Shown here piece after piece: positions 9,426-18,148 of a stretch of 64,000 bases of DNA. The DNA is from JAFGBI01 sp964480725. Its GTDB lineage: Bacteria > Myxococcota_A > Polyangia > Polyangiales > Polyangiaceae. The stretch's first letter is position 1. Each line of letters opens with the position of its first letter. The notes beneath the pieces are model-generated. The model saw nothing but the letters and a program-made list of their open reading frames with translations, did no database searches and was not told where the DNA came from. The stretch covers positions 62,001-126,000 of the forward strand of contig CAYZQO010000007.1 in assembly GCA_964480725.1 (NCBI GenBank). The letters are read 5' to 3'. Made by a program: the position numbers and the translations under genes.

Positions 9426-9660
9426 CCGCCCTCGGATCGGGAGAATTCCGCGGGTTCCGTGCCCTCCGTCGCCACCGTGCGTCTTTGGGGTAACGGGAGG
9501 CGCGGACTCGTGCACAATGCGCGCGCCACGTCCCTCTCGCGTCCCCAAGCGCGGACGAGGCCTCGTGGCGTCACCGAAGCGTCGCCCCGACAACGCGCGG
9601 CGCAGTCTCCCCGTGGCACTGGCGTCACGGGTGCACCCCCCCCAACCATCGAAGAGTCGC

Positions 9661-12600
9661 ATGGCCATCAAGTACGTCACCATCGATGGGAACGAGGCGG
9701 CCTCGTCGATCGCGTTCCGCGCGAGCGAAGTGATCGCCATCTACCCCATTACCCCGTCGTCCAACATGGGCGAGTTCGCCGACGAGTGGGCGGCGCAAGG
9801 CAAGAAGAACGTGTGGGGCATCACGCCCGACGTTCAGGAGATGCAGTCCGAGGGCGGCGCCGCGGGGGCGGCCCACGGCGCGGTCCAGGCCGGCGCGCTC
9901 ACCTGCACGTTCACCGCATCGCAGGGGCTGCTGCTCAAGATCCCCAACATGTTCAAGATCGCGGGTGAGCTCACCCCGTTCTGCATCCACGTCTCTGCGC
10001 GCACCCTGGCGACCCACGCGCTCAGCATCTTCGGCGACCACTCCGACGTGATGCTCTGCCGCGGCACCGGCTTCGCGCTGCTGTCCTCGGTGACGGTGCA
10101 GCACGCCCACGACCTGGCGCTGGTGGCCCACGCCGCCACCCTGCGCGCCCGGATCCCCTTCCTCCATTACTTCGACGGGTTCCGCACCTCGCACGAACTC
10201 GCAAAGGTCGCCTACATCGAGGACGACGTCATCCGCGCCCTGCTACCGGACGAGCTGATCACCCAGCACCGCCAGCGCGCCCTCAGCCCCGACCACCCCG
10301 TCCTGCGCGGCACGGCGCAGAACCCGGACACGTTCTTCCAGTCGCGCGAGGCCTGCAATCGCTTCTTCGACGAGTGTCCGGCCATCGTGCAGTCGACCAT
10401 GGATGAGTTCGCGAAACTCACCGGTCGGCAGTACCACCTCTTCGATTACTTCGGCGCCCCCGATGCCGAACGTGTCGTCGTGGTGATGGGCTCCGCCGCC
10501 GCGACCGTCGAGGACACGGTCGAGATGCTCGTCGCCAAGGGGGAGAAGGTCGGCGTGCTGGTCGTGCGCCTCTATCGCCCGTTCAGCATCTCGCACTTCG
10601 TCGCGGCGCTCCCGGCGTCGGTCAAGACAGTGTCCGTCCTCGATCGCACCAAGGAGCCCGGCGCTCCTGGCGAGCCCCTCTATCAGGACGTGCTCACGGC
10701 GCTCGCCGAGGGCCGGCCCGGCGCGATGCCGCGCGTCTTCGCCGGCCGCTACGGCCTATCGAGCAAGGAGTTCACGCCCGCCATGGCCAAGGCGGTCTTC
10801 GACGAGCTGAAACGACCGGCCCCGAAGCACCACTTCACGGTTGGCATCGTCGACGACGTCACCCACACCTCCATCGACGTCGGCCCCGACCTCGACGTCT
10901 GCGCGCCGGGCACGGTGCAGGCGATGTTCTACGGCCTCGGCTCCGATGGAACCGTGGGCGCGAACAAGAACTCGATCAAGATCATCGGCGAGGAGACTCC
11001 CCAGTCGGTCCAGGGCTACTTCGTCTACGACTCGAAGAAGGCCGGCGCCATCACGGTGTCGCACCTGCGCTTCGGGCCCAAGGAGCTCAAGACCCCGTAC
11101 CTGGTGCAGCACGCCGACTTCGTCGGCTGCCATCAGTTCGAGTTCGTGGACAAGTACGACGTCCTCGAGCGCGCCAAGACCGGCGGGGTGTTCCTCCTCA
11201 ACAGCCCCTACGCCAAGGAGGAGGTCTGGAACCAGCTCCCCCTGGAACTCCAGCAGCAGATCATCGACAAGAAGCTGCGGTTCTTCGCCATCGACGGGCT
11301 GAAGGTGGCCCGCGACGCCGGGATGGGCAACCGCATCAACACGGTGATGCAGACCTGCTTCTTCGCCATCAGCGGGGTGCTCCCCCGCGAGGAGGCGATC
11401 GAGAAGATTAAGAAGACGATCGAGAAGACCTACGGCAAGAAGGGCGCAGACGTCGTCGCCAGGAACAAGGCCGCGGTCGACATGACCCTCGCCAACCTGC
11501 ACGAGATCGCGCCGCCGAAGGCCGCGACCACCTCGCGCCGACGGCCCCCGACGGTTGCGGAGGGCGCGCCGGACTTCGTCAAGAACGTCACCGCCGTGAT
11601 GCTCGCGAACCGGGGCGATAGCCTGCCGGTGAGCGCTTTCGTGGGACAGGCGGACGGCACCTGGCCGACGGCGACGACCCAGTGGGAGAAGCGCAACATC
11701 GCCAACGAGATCCCGACCTGGGATCCGAGCCTCTGCATCCAGTGCAACAAGTGCGTCCTGGTGTGTCCGCACGCCGCGATCCGCGCCAAGGTGGTCGATC
11801 CGGCGAAGCTCGCGGGGGCGCCCGAGGGGTTCAAGAGCGTGCCCTTCAAGGGCGGCGAGTTCAAGGACCAGGCCTACATCATCCAGGTCGCGCCCGAGGA
11901 CTGCACCGGCTGCAACCTCTGCGTCGAGGTGTGCCCAGCCAAGGACAAGGCGAACCCCAAGCACAAGTCCCTGGACATGACGCTCCAGCGCCCCATTCGC
12001 GAGGCGGAGCGCGCGCGCTACGCGTTCTTCCTCTCCCTGCCGGAGGTGGATCGAACCGCGGTCAAGGCGGACGTCAAGGGCTCGCAGTTCCTGCGGCCGC
12101 TCTTCGAGTACTCGGGCGCCTGCCCCGGGTGCGGCGAGACGCCCTACGTCAAGCTGATGACGCAGCTCTTCGGCGACCGGCTCCTCGTCGGCAACGCGAC
12201 CGGCTGCTCCTCGATCTATGGCGCCAACCTCCCGACGACGCCGTACTGCCAGGACGAGAACGGCCGGGGTCCGGCCTGGTCCAATTCGCTCTTCGAGGAC
12301 AACGCAGAGTTCGCCTTCGGCTATCGGCTCGCCATTGACCGGCTGATGCTTCAGGCCAAGTTCCTGCTCCAACAGCACGGCGCCCAACTCGGTGACGCGC
12401 TGATCGCAGAGCTGCTCGGCGCCGACCAGACCACGGAGGCCGGCATCCGCGATCAACGCGCGCGCGTCGCGACCCTGCGCCAGAAGCTCCAGGGCGTCGG
12501 TACGCCGGAGGGCCAGCGGCTGCTCACCCTCGCGGACTACCTGGTCAGGAAGAGCGTCTGGGCGGTCGGCGGCGACGGATGGGCCTATGACATCGGGTAC

Positions 12601-13239
12601 GGTGGCCTCGACCACGTCCTGGCGCAGAACCGCGACGTCAACATCCTGGTGCTCGACACCGGGGTGTACTCGAACACCGGCGGCCAGCAGTCAAAGGCCA
12701 CCCCGCTCGGCGCCGCCGCCAAGTTTGCGTCCGCCGGCAAGGAGGTCCCGCGCAAGGACCTCGGCCTGATGGCGATGAGCTACGGCCATGTCTACGTCGC
12801 CCAGGTCGCCTTCGGCGCGCGCGATCAGCAGACGGTCCGTGCCTTCGCGGAGGCGGACCTCCACCCGGGCCCCAGCATCATCATCGCCTACAGCCACTGC
12901 ATCGCGCACGGCTACGATCTGGAGCACGGCCTGGAGCAGCAACGGCTGGCGGTCGAGTCCGGCATGTGGCCGCTGTATCGCTGCGACCCCCGCGTCGCCG
13001 CCACCGGCGAGCCCGGACTCAAGATCGACATGGGTGCGACGCCGAAGGTTTCGGTCCGGGACTACGCCCTCAACGAGACTCGCTTCCGCATGGTCGAGAA
13101 GCTCGATCCCAAGCGCTTCGCCCGCCTGCAAGAGGGGGCGCAGCGCGACGCGACCCGACGCATGGAGGTGTATCGACAGATGGCGGAGATACGGGTCAGG
13201 CCCCCAGGCACGGGCGAAAAGGGCGACGGCGAGAGCTGA
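9661..13239 (+). CDS. nifJ: Pyruvate:ferredoxin (flavodoxin) oxidoreductase, single-chain
   Basis: 1192 residues, the full length of homodimeric PFOR. It oxidises pyruvate with CoA to acetyl-CoA and CO2 and passes electrons to ferredoxin or flavodoxin. The start MAIKYVTIDGNEAAS leads into the pyrimidine-binding domain (YPITPSSNMGE). A gamma-type domain includes GLGSDGTVGANKNSIKI. A two-cluster ferredoxin domain has CIQCNKC from residue 692 and CTGCNLC from residue 748. The TPP-binding domain has the proximal cluster Cys at 821 and 824 (CPGCGE) and the TPP motif GDGWAYDIGYGG from residue 971. All key motifs are present. It is followed after 18 bases by the dihydroorotate-dehydrogenase-like gene, suggesting an operon. 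The symbol reflects family naming; no nitrogenase genes are nearby. Confidence 0.95.
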   Translation: MAIKYVTIDGNEAASSIAFRASEVIAIYPITPSSNMGEFADEWAAQGKKNVWGITPDVQEMQSEGGAAGAAHGAVQAGALTCTFTASQGLLLKIPNMFKIAGELTPFCIHVSARTLATHALSIFGDHSDVMLCRGTGFALLSSVTVQHAHDLALVAHAATLRARIPFLHYFDGFRTSHELAKVAYIEDDVIRALLPDELITQHRQRALSPDHPVLRGTAQNPDTFFQSREACNRFFDECPAIVQSTMDEFAKLTGRQYHLFDYFGAPDAERVVVVMGSAAATVEDTVEMLVAKGEKVGVLVVRLYRPFSISHFVAALPASVKTVSVLDRTKEPGAPGEPLYQDVLTALAEGRPGAMPRVFAGRYGLSSKEFTPAMAKAVFDELKRPAPKHHFTVGIVDDVTHTSIDVGPDLDVCAPGTVQAMFYGLGSDGTVGANKNSIKIIGEETPQSVQGYFVYDSKKAGAITVSHLRFGPKELKTPYLVQHADFVGCHQFEFVDKYDVLERAKTGGVFLLNSPYAKEEVWNQLPLELQQQIIDKKLRFFAIDGLKVARDAGMGNRINTVMQTCFFAISGVLPREEAIEKIKKTIEKTYGKKGADVVARNKAAVDMTLANLHEIAPPKAATTSRRRPPTVAEGAPDFVKNVTAVMLANRGDSLPVSAFVGQADGTWPTATTQWEKRNIANEIPTWDPSLCIQCNKCVLVCPHAAIRAKVVDPAKLAGAPEGFKSVPFKGGEFKDQAYIIQVAPEDCTGCNLCVEVCPAKDKANPKHKSLDMTLQRPIREAERARYAFFLSLPEVDRTAVKADVKGSQFLRPLFEYSGACPGCGETPYVKLMTQLFGDRLLVGNATGCSSIYGANLPTTPYCQDENGRGPAWSNSLFEDNAEFAFGYRLAIDRLMLQAKFLLQQHGAQLGDALIAELLGADQTTEAGIRDQRARVATLRQKLQGVGTPEGQRLLTLADYLVRKSVWAVGGDGWAYDIGYGGLDHVLAQNRDVNILVLDTGVYSNTGGQQSKATPLGAAAKFASAGKEVPRKDLGLMAMSYGHVYVAQVAFGARDQQTVRAFAEADLHPGPSIIIAYSHCIAHGYDLEHGLEQQRLAVESGMWPLYRCDPRVAATGEPGLKIDMGATPKVSVRDYALNETRFRMVEKLDPKRFARLQEGAQRDATRRMEVYRQMAEIRVRPPGTGEKGDGES

Positions 13240-13257
13240 CAGGGAGGCGAGACGAAC

Positions 13258-14256
13258 ATGGATCTTTCGACGACCTATCTCGGACTGAACCTCAAGCACC
13301 CGCTGATGCTCGGCGCCTCGCCGCTCTGCGACGACCTCGACAAGGTCAAGCAGGCCGAGGACGCCGGCGTGGCGGCGATCGTGATGCACTCGCTGTTCGA
13401 GGAGCAGCTCAGGCGCGAGCAAGCGACGGCCGCGGCCGTCGCCACCCACGGCGAGTCCTCCGCCGAGGCCTCGAGCTACCTGCCCACCCCCAGCGACTTC
13501 GTCCTCGGCCCCGACGCCTACCTGGAGCAGATCCGGAAGGTGAAGGCGGCCGTGAGCTGCCCGGTCATCGGGTCGCTCAACGGAGTCACTCCGGGCGGCT
13601 GGGTGCAGCATGCCAAGCAGATCGAGCAGGCGGGCGCCGACGCGATCGAGCTCAACGTCTACTCGGTCGCCCACGACCCGCGGCGCACTGCGGTCGAGGT
13701 CGAGGCCAGGCTCATCACGCTCGTTGGCGAGGTGGTCAAGGCCACCCAGCTGCCGGTCGCGGTGAAGATCTCGCCCTTCTTCACCTCGCTCACCAACCTC
13801 GCTCTCGCCATCGAGGGCGCGGGGGCCAAGGGCCTGGTCATCTTCAACCGCTTCTACCAGCCGGACATCGACGTCGAGAGGCTCGAGGTGTCGCAGCGGC
13901 TCCAGCTCTCCACCTCGGACGAGCTGCTGCTCCGCCTGCGGTGGCTCGCGCTCCTCTCAGGCCGAGTGCGGATGAGCCTCGGCGTGACCGGCGGCGTGCA
14001 CACGGGGATCGACGCGCTCAAGGCGATCATGGCCGGCGCACACGGCGTGCAGATCGTGTCGGCTGCGATCCAGCAGGGGCCGAAGGTCCTCGCGACCCTG
14101 CGCCAGGAACTCGACGCGTGGCTCACGGAGCACGAGTACGAGTCGCTCCGGCAAGGACAGGGCAGCATGAACCTCGCCAAGAGCCCCAACGCCGAGCTCT
14201 ATGAGCGCGGCAACTACGTGAAGATCCTGCAGGGTTACGCCAAGAGCATGCTGTAG
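13258..14256 (+). CDS. Dihydroorotate dehydrogenase-like FMN protein
   Basis: 332 residues beginning MDLSTTYLGLNLKHPLMLGASPLCDDLDK, the characteristic N-terminus of the PyrD-like (class 1) TIM-barrel FMN family. Further features are CPVIGSLNGVTPGGW, IELNVYS, a Lys in PVAVKISPFF, and a C-terminal phosphate-binding turn (GVTGGVH, then MAGAHGVQIVSAA). A strong ribosome site (AGGGAGG) precedes the ATG. Such proteins often sit directly beside single-chain PFOR genes, as here. They are usually annotated only as dihydroorotate-dehydrogenase-like, and a role in pyrimidine synthesis is not implied. It may instead connect to ferredoxin-dependent redox chemistry; that is inference from the neighbour. 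Confidence 0.88.
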   Translation: MDLSTTYLGLNLKHPLMLGASPLCDDLDKVKQAEDAGVAAIVMHSLFEEQLRREQATAAAVATHGESSAEASSYLPTPSDFVLGPDAYLEQIRKVKAAVSCPVIGSLNGVTPGGWVQHAKQIEQAGADAIELNVYSVAHDPRRTAVEVEARLITLVGEVVKATQLPVAVKISPFFTSLTNLALAIEGAGAKGLVIFNRFYQPDIDVERLEVSQRLQLSTSDELLLRLRWLALLSGRVRMSLGVTGGVHTGIDALKAIMAGAHGVQIVSAAIQQGPKVLATLRQELDAWLTEHEYESLRQGQGSMNLAKSPNAELYERGNYVKILQGYAKSML

Positions 14257-14307
14257 GAACGACGCGGGAGCGCCCGCACTCGGCATGACGCCGGCGTGAT
14301 GAAGACG

Positions 14308-14336
14308 GAGGCCTCGGGAGCGATCCCGGGGCCTTC
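14308..14336. terminator. Hairpin between convergent genes, possible terminator
   Basis: GAGGCCTCGGGA pairs with TCCCGGGGCCTTC around a GCGA tetraloop (one wobble pair). It lies 52 bases after the dihydroorotate-dehydrogenase-like gene and 52 bases beyond the stop of the leftward gene, so it could stop transcription from both sides. There is no T-run, which is common at very high GC. Confidence 0.5.
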
Positions 14337-14388
14337 GTGCGTGAGAAGCGTGGAGTTCGACCGCGAAAGCCCGGTCGGCAGGACCGCG

Positions 14389-15342
14389 TCAGCCCAGAGG
14401 CAGGAACACCTCGGCGCGGCAGTAGCCACAAACGATCACGCCCCGTCCGGCGAGCTCCATCTGACCGCCGCACGACGGACAGCTGCGACCATCGCGAAGG
14501 TCCCGCAGGCTCGCGGAGACGACCTCGCCCGTGCGCGTGTCGATGAAACCGGAGAAGGTCCCCGCCTCCAGGGCGGTCAGGAGCAGGGCGTGCAGACGCG
14601 GGGGCGACAGGCGGAGCTCCGCCGCGAGCTCCGACACGCTCGCCCTTCCACGCCCCCAGGCCACACTGACCAGATCTCGCTGCTTCTGCGCATAGCGCTC
14701 CGGGGAGAACACCATCGCCACCTCCGAATCGAGCACGGCCGCGAGCTCACCGCGCGCGATCAGGGCCTGGAGGAAGGGCTCCACCCGCGCGGGCCGGAAC
14801 CGCGCTTCCTCGGCGATCGTGAGGTAATCGACCTCACCGCGCGCCCCGACCAGCTCCCGAACGCGATCTCCGCGCGCGCGCGCGACGCTCGCCCGCACCT
14901 CGCGCACGGCCAGGAGCCCGCTCACCAGCAGCGCAACGAGCACCCCGGCCACCGGCAGGCCGAGGAGGACCGCGATCAGCGCCACGCCGCCGACGGGGTC
15001 GGCGTCACCCGCGGCGTTCACCAACGACGCACCGACGGCGAGCAGGAGCGTACCGAGGGTCGCCGCGAGCAGCAGGGTCCGCGCCGCCCACTTGCCGGCC
15101 AGCAGCGCCCCGACGAAGAATAGCAGCGCGGTGACCGGGAGCAGGAAGATCCCGAACACCAGCAGCGACGTCAACACGCTCTCGGTGGTTGCCTTACCGT
15201 TGGCGACATCGACCGCCGTGAGCACCCCGCTGCAGGAGCCGAACAGCAACAGCCACGCCGTGCCGAGAGCGACGAACGGAACGCTGGTGCCCGCGGGCAG
15301 GAGGTGCCACCAGGGACGGAGGGGTCGGGCGTGGCGGTTCAC
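14389..15342 (-). CDS. Membrane protein with winged-helix-like repeats and C-terminal zinc ribbon (second of a tandem pair)
   Basis: 317 residues, starting with a GTG that overlaps the upstream stop (GTGA), so it is translationally coupled to its paralogue. The N-terminal half has about four hydrophobic helices (for example FVALGTAWLLLFGS and GVALIAVLLGLPVAGVLVALLVSGLLA). The C-terminal half has two segments with winged-helix character (VDYLTIAEEARFRPARVEPFLQAL and ASVSELAAELRLSPPRLHALLLTAL). It ends in a zinc ribbon, CPSCGGQ...VCGYCRAEVFL. The order matches the neighbouring gene closely. Function is unknown; the layout suggests a membrane-tethered cytoplasmic DNA- or protein-binding module. 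Confidence 0.75.
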   Translation of the reverse strand: MNRHARPLRPWWHLLPAGTSVPFVALGTAWLLLFGSCSGVLTAVDVANGKATTESVLTSLLVFGIFLLPVTALLFFVGALLAGKWAARTLLLAATLGTLLLAVGASLVNAAGDADPVGGVALIAVLLGLPVAGVLVALLVSGLLAVREVRASVARARGDRVRELVGARGEVDYLTIAEEARFRPARVEPFLQALIARGELAAVLDSEVAMVFSPERYAQKQRDLVSVAWGRGRASVSELAAELRLSPPRLHALLLTALEAGTFSGFIDTRTGEVVSASLRDLRDGRSCPSCGGQMELAGRGVIVCGYCRAEVFLPLG

Positions 15343-16253
15343 TGCAACAGCACCTCCGTGCCGCAGTACGGGCAGGCGATGACCCCCCGCCCGCCCAGGT
15401 CCATCGGGCCGCCGCAGTTGGGGCAGGCCCGGCCCTCGCGCAGACGCGCCGCGTCGGCCGAGAAGACGATGCCCCGCCGCCAGTCGACGTAACCCGCGAA
15501 GCGCCCGTGGCCGAGCGCGGCAACGAGCACCTCTCGCAGCCGCGCCTCGGAGAGGCCGAGCTGGCGCGCGACGTCGTAGATAGACGCCCGTCCATGCCGA
15601 TGGGTGAGCTCGAGGAGCGCCGCCTCCTTCGCCGCGAAGGCGCGCGCGGTGAACGCGCGCCTTGTCGTGGTGTCGAGCACCACCTCGAGCCTCCGCTCGC
15701 CGTGCAACCGGTCGAGCACCGCGTCCACGTCCGACTCCGCCACCCCAGACGCCGCCGCCAGGTGCTCGAACGAGGCCTCGCCACTGCAGAGCAGCGCCCG
15801 CCGGAGCCGCTCCGCGCGGCGCTCCTCGACCCGTTCCTCGACCTCCCTGGCGGCACGGGTGCCGAAGAAAAGCGCGAGGGTCCCCGCGACCGCGATGGGC
15901 ACGGCGTAGAGCAGGATAGAGACGAGCAGGGAGCCGGGATCGAAGCCGCGCTCGAAGCCGTTGAGGGCGAGCAGGAGCGCGCCGAGGGCGAGCAGGAGCG
16001 CCGTCACGCCGTGCAGAACCGCCCGCGCCGCCGCCGTCCGGCCGAAGATCGCCGCGACGAAGGCGAGCGCCGCGCCCGCCGGCATCACGAACACGCCGAC
16101 GAGAAGCGTGAACAGCCCCGGGTCCTGAAACGTCACCGCCGTGCAGCCGCTGGCGAGCACGATCCAGGCGGCGGTGAGGCCGACCAAGACGAGGCTCCAC
16201 GGGGGCGGCACGAAGAGCGCGACGACGGAGGGGAGCCGGGCCTCGGAGCGCAC
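15339..16253 (-). CDS. Membrane protein with winged-helix-like repeats and C-terminal zinc ribbon (first of a tandem pair)
   Basis: 304 residues. It has four predicted membrane helices in the first 145 residues (for example LVLVGLTAAWIVLASG and LLVSILLYAVPIAVAGTLALFFG), then a charged helix (REVEERVEERRAERLRRALL). Two winged-helix-like segments follow (ASFEHLAAASGVAESDVDAVLDRL and ASIYDVARQLGLSEARLREVLVAAL), then a zinc ribbon C-P-N-C-G-G-P...C-P-Y-C-G-T-E-V-L-L. The next gene is a paralogue of the same layout, and the two overlap by four bases. I do not know a named family. An intracellular location of the C-terminal part is expected from the reduced-Cys zinc ribbon. The pair is divergent from the lipoprotein gene starting at 16380. 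Confidence 0.78.
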   Translation of the reverse strand: MRSEARLPSVVALFVPPPWSLVLVGLTAAWIVLASGCTAVTFQDPGLFTLLVGVFVMPAGAALAFVAAIFGRTAAARAVLHGVTALLLALGALLLALNGFERGFDPGSLLVSILLYAVPIAVAGTLALFFGTRAAREVEERVEERRAERLRRALLCSGEASFEHLAAASGVAESDVDAVLDRLHGERRLEVVLDTTTRRAFTARAFAAKEAALLELTHRHGRASIYDVARQLGLSEARLREVLVAALGHGRFAGYVDWRRGIVFSADAARLREGRACPNCGGPMDLGGRGVIACPYCGTEVLLQ

Positions 16254-16379
16254 GGAACAAGGCTACCCGCTCCCACTGGGTGGCGAAAGGCGCCGGCGCG
16301 AGCGACCGGCGCGCGAACAGTGGCCGCCGCCCGACGCCGGGGCGTTGCACCGCCGCAGCGGAGCGCCTACGACCGGGCC

Positions 16380-17960
16380 ATGCGCGTCGCGTCGCTCCTC
16401 CGAACCACGCTCGTCACCGCCGGCTCGTCACTCGCCTTCGCCTGCGCCTCGCCGGGGGTTCCGACCCCAAAGACGGCGCCGCCGCCGCCCGTTGCGGAGA
16501 CGCCAGCGGCGGCGGACCCCGCGCCGACCCGCGACTTCAGCGCCATCCCGCCCGCACCGGCGTCGTGCGAGGCGTATGTCGCCCACCGGGCGCCCGCGAC
16601 CTGCGTGGCTTCCGGGCCTGGCGACGTGGCGCTCGCGAGCGCGCTCGGGCTGCCGGACGCGCTGCGGCGCGACGCCGCGCTCGCGATGCTGCTGGCCTGC
16701 CCGTCGATCGAGCCCGGCGTGGTGGCGGCGCTCCGCGCCGAGCTCGCGCCACCCGACTGCGGCGACGCCATCCTCGGCGATCTCGCCGAGCGCCCCGACA
16801 CGACCGACGACGCCGCCTTGCGCGACGCGCTGGTGGCGCTCGGGCTCGCGGCCCGGCTCGATCGGCTGGTGGACGCGGCGCCCGAGCTCGAACCGCCCTT
16901 CGACAAGGAGCGCTTCCAGACCTTCCTGCGCGAGGTCCTGGCGGGTTGGATCGCCGGACAAGCCCAAGCGATCCAGCGGCTGTCCGAGCGCGGGGCGAAG
17001 CTCACCGGCTACGGCAAGGGGATCGTCGCGGTGCACGCGGGCCTCGCGGACATGCGCTTCGTGGCCGCCGTGCGCGCCGTGCCGCTGCCGAGCGAGCTGG
17101 GCGCCGACACGGAGCTGAGGGACGCCTACTACGGCTCGCTCGACGAAGCCCTGGAACCGCGCAAGGCGCGCGGACGCGACGCTGCGCTGGTGGGCCTTCG
17201 ACTGATGGCCGAGGTGGGAGTCCTCGCGGATGCTCGGGTCGATCGGGCGCGGGCGTTGCTCTCCGAGGTGTACGCCGGTCGGCGAATCGACGCGCTCGAC
17301 CGCTTGCTGTTGCCTACCCTCCCCGCGGCCGACACCAACACGCCGGCGCGGGCACTGGCCGCCCGCCTGCCGACCTTCTACGTCGAACGCGTACTCCCCG
17401 GGCTCGACGCGGCCGATCCGGCCCTGCTGCGGGCGCTGCTCGAGCGGGGCCTTCCCGCCGCCGCGCGCGCCGCGCTCGATGGGGCGAAGCTCGGTCCCGA
17501 AGCGCGACAGCTCGGGGGGTGGGCCCTGGTGCGCAGCGGCCAGCTCTACTGGCGCGCGACGGACTTCGAGCAGGCCGCCCGGATCCTCGGTCCGCTCGGG
17601 AGCGGCGGCGCCCGGGCGACGGACGCGAAGCTGCTCTCGGCGGTGTCCCTTGCCCTGGGTCGAGGCGCGCGCGATGCCGTGGAGATGATGAGTCGCGGGC
17701 CGTTCCCGGGCGGAGCTCCGGAGGTCACCGCGCTCGACGCCCTCGCCCGAGGGACCGGAGAGCCCGCCGCTCGCGCGGGCTTCGACGCCGCGCTGATCCT
17801 CGGGCTCGCGCCACCCACGCAGGGCGCAAGGCCCTTCTTCCTCGACCTCGAGCGCCGCTTCCGCGCAGCCGCCGAGCGGGCGGCGCAGCCAAGCACCCGT
17901 GCGGACGCGCTCGCGCGGGCGGAGGCGGCCGCGGCGACGGCCGCGGCGGTCCCGGACTGA
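16380..17960 (+). CDS. Probable lipoprotein of unknown function with an alpha-helical solenoid
   Basis: 526 residues from the ATG at 16380, chosen because it exposes a signal peptide (MRVASLLRTTLVTAGSSLAFAC) with a Cys at residue 22. A Pro/Ala-rich spacer follows (about residues 25-55). The rest is a long Ala/Leu/Arg/Asp-rich helical region with TPR-like spacing (for example LVRSGQLYWRATDFEQAARILGPLG), suggesting a helical-repeat scaffold in the periplasm. No catalytic motif is visible. A longer upstream frame is open but overlaps the divergent membrane gene in antisense. It is followed after 188 bases by another unknown gene, and co-transcription is possible. Confidence 0.68.
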   Translation: MRVASLLRTTLVTAGSSLAFACASPGVPTPKTAPPPPVAETPAAADPAPTRDFSAIPPAPASCEAYVAHRAPATCVASGPGDVALASALGLPDALRRDAALAMLLACPSIEPGVVAALRAELAPPDCGDAILGDLAERPDTTDDAALRDALVALGLAARLDRLVDAAPELEPPFDKERFQTFLREVLAGWIAGQAQAIQRLSERGAKLTGYGKGIVAVHAGLADMRFVAAVRAVPLPSELGADTELRDAYYGSLDEALEPRKARGRDAALVGLRLMAEVGVLADARVDRARALLSEVYAGRRIDALDRLLLPTLPAADTNTPARALAARLPTFYVERVLPGLDAADPALLRALLERGLPAAARAALDGAKLGPEARQLGGWALVRSGQLYWRATDFEQAARILGPLGSGGARATDAKLLSAVSLALGRGARDAVEMMSRGPFPGGAPEVTALDALARGTGEPAARAGFDAALILGLAPPTQGARPFFLDLERRFRAAAERAAQPSTRADALARAEAAAATAAAVPD

Positions 17961-18148
17961 ACGGCCCCTCGGCCCCACCCCGGGCCCACCTCACTGGCGC
18001 GGCCACGACCCGCCGCAGACGAGGGGTCGTGGGGAGAGCCCAGAGCCCGTCGCGCGCCCGATCCCACCGTGGCGCTTGGTTCCTCGGCGAGTCTCCCCTA
18101 CCCTCTCCGTGAGCGTCGGCACCTGCTGCCGGCGCAGGGAAGGTCAAG

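Noticed and set aside
8002..13239. A continuous plus-strand frame of about 1745 residues
   Set aside because: It joins an antiphase piece of the oxidoreductase, the unknown gene at 8488, the N run and PFOR. The true PFOR start at 9661 has the family N-terminus, and the join depends on the N run and its duplicated flank.
14389..16350. One 653-residue fusion protein on the minus strand
   Set aside because: Its first half is an out-of-frame reading of the 15339-16253 gene. Two genes with a four-base overlap explain the sequence better.
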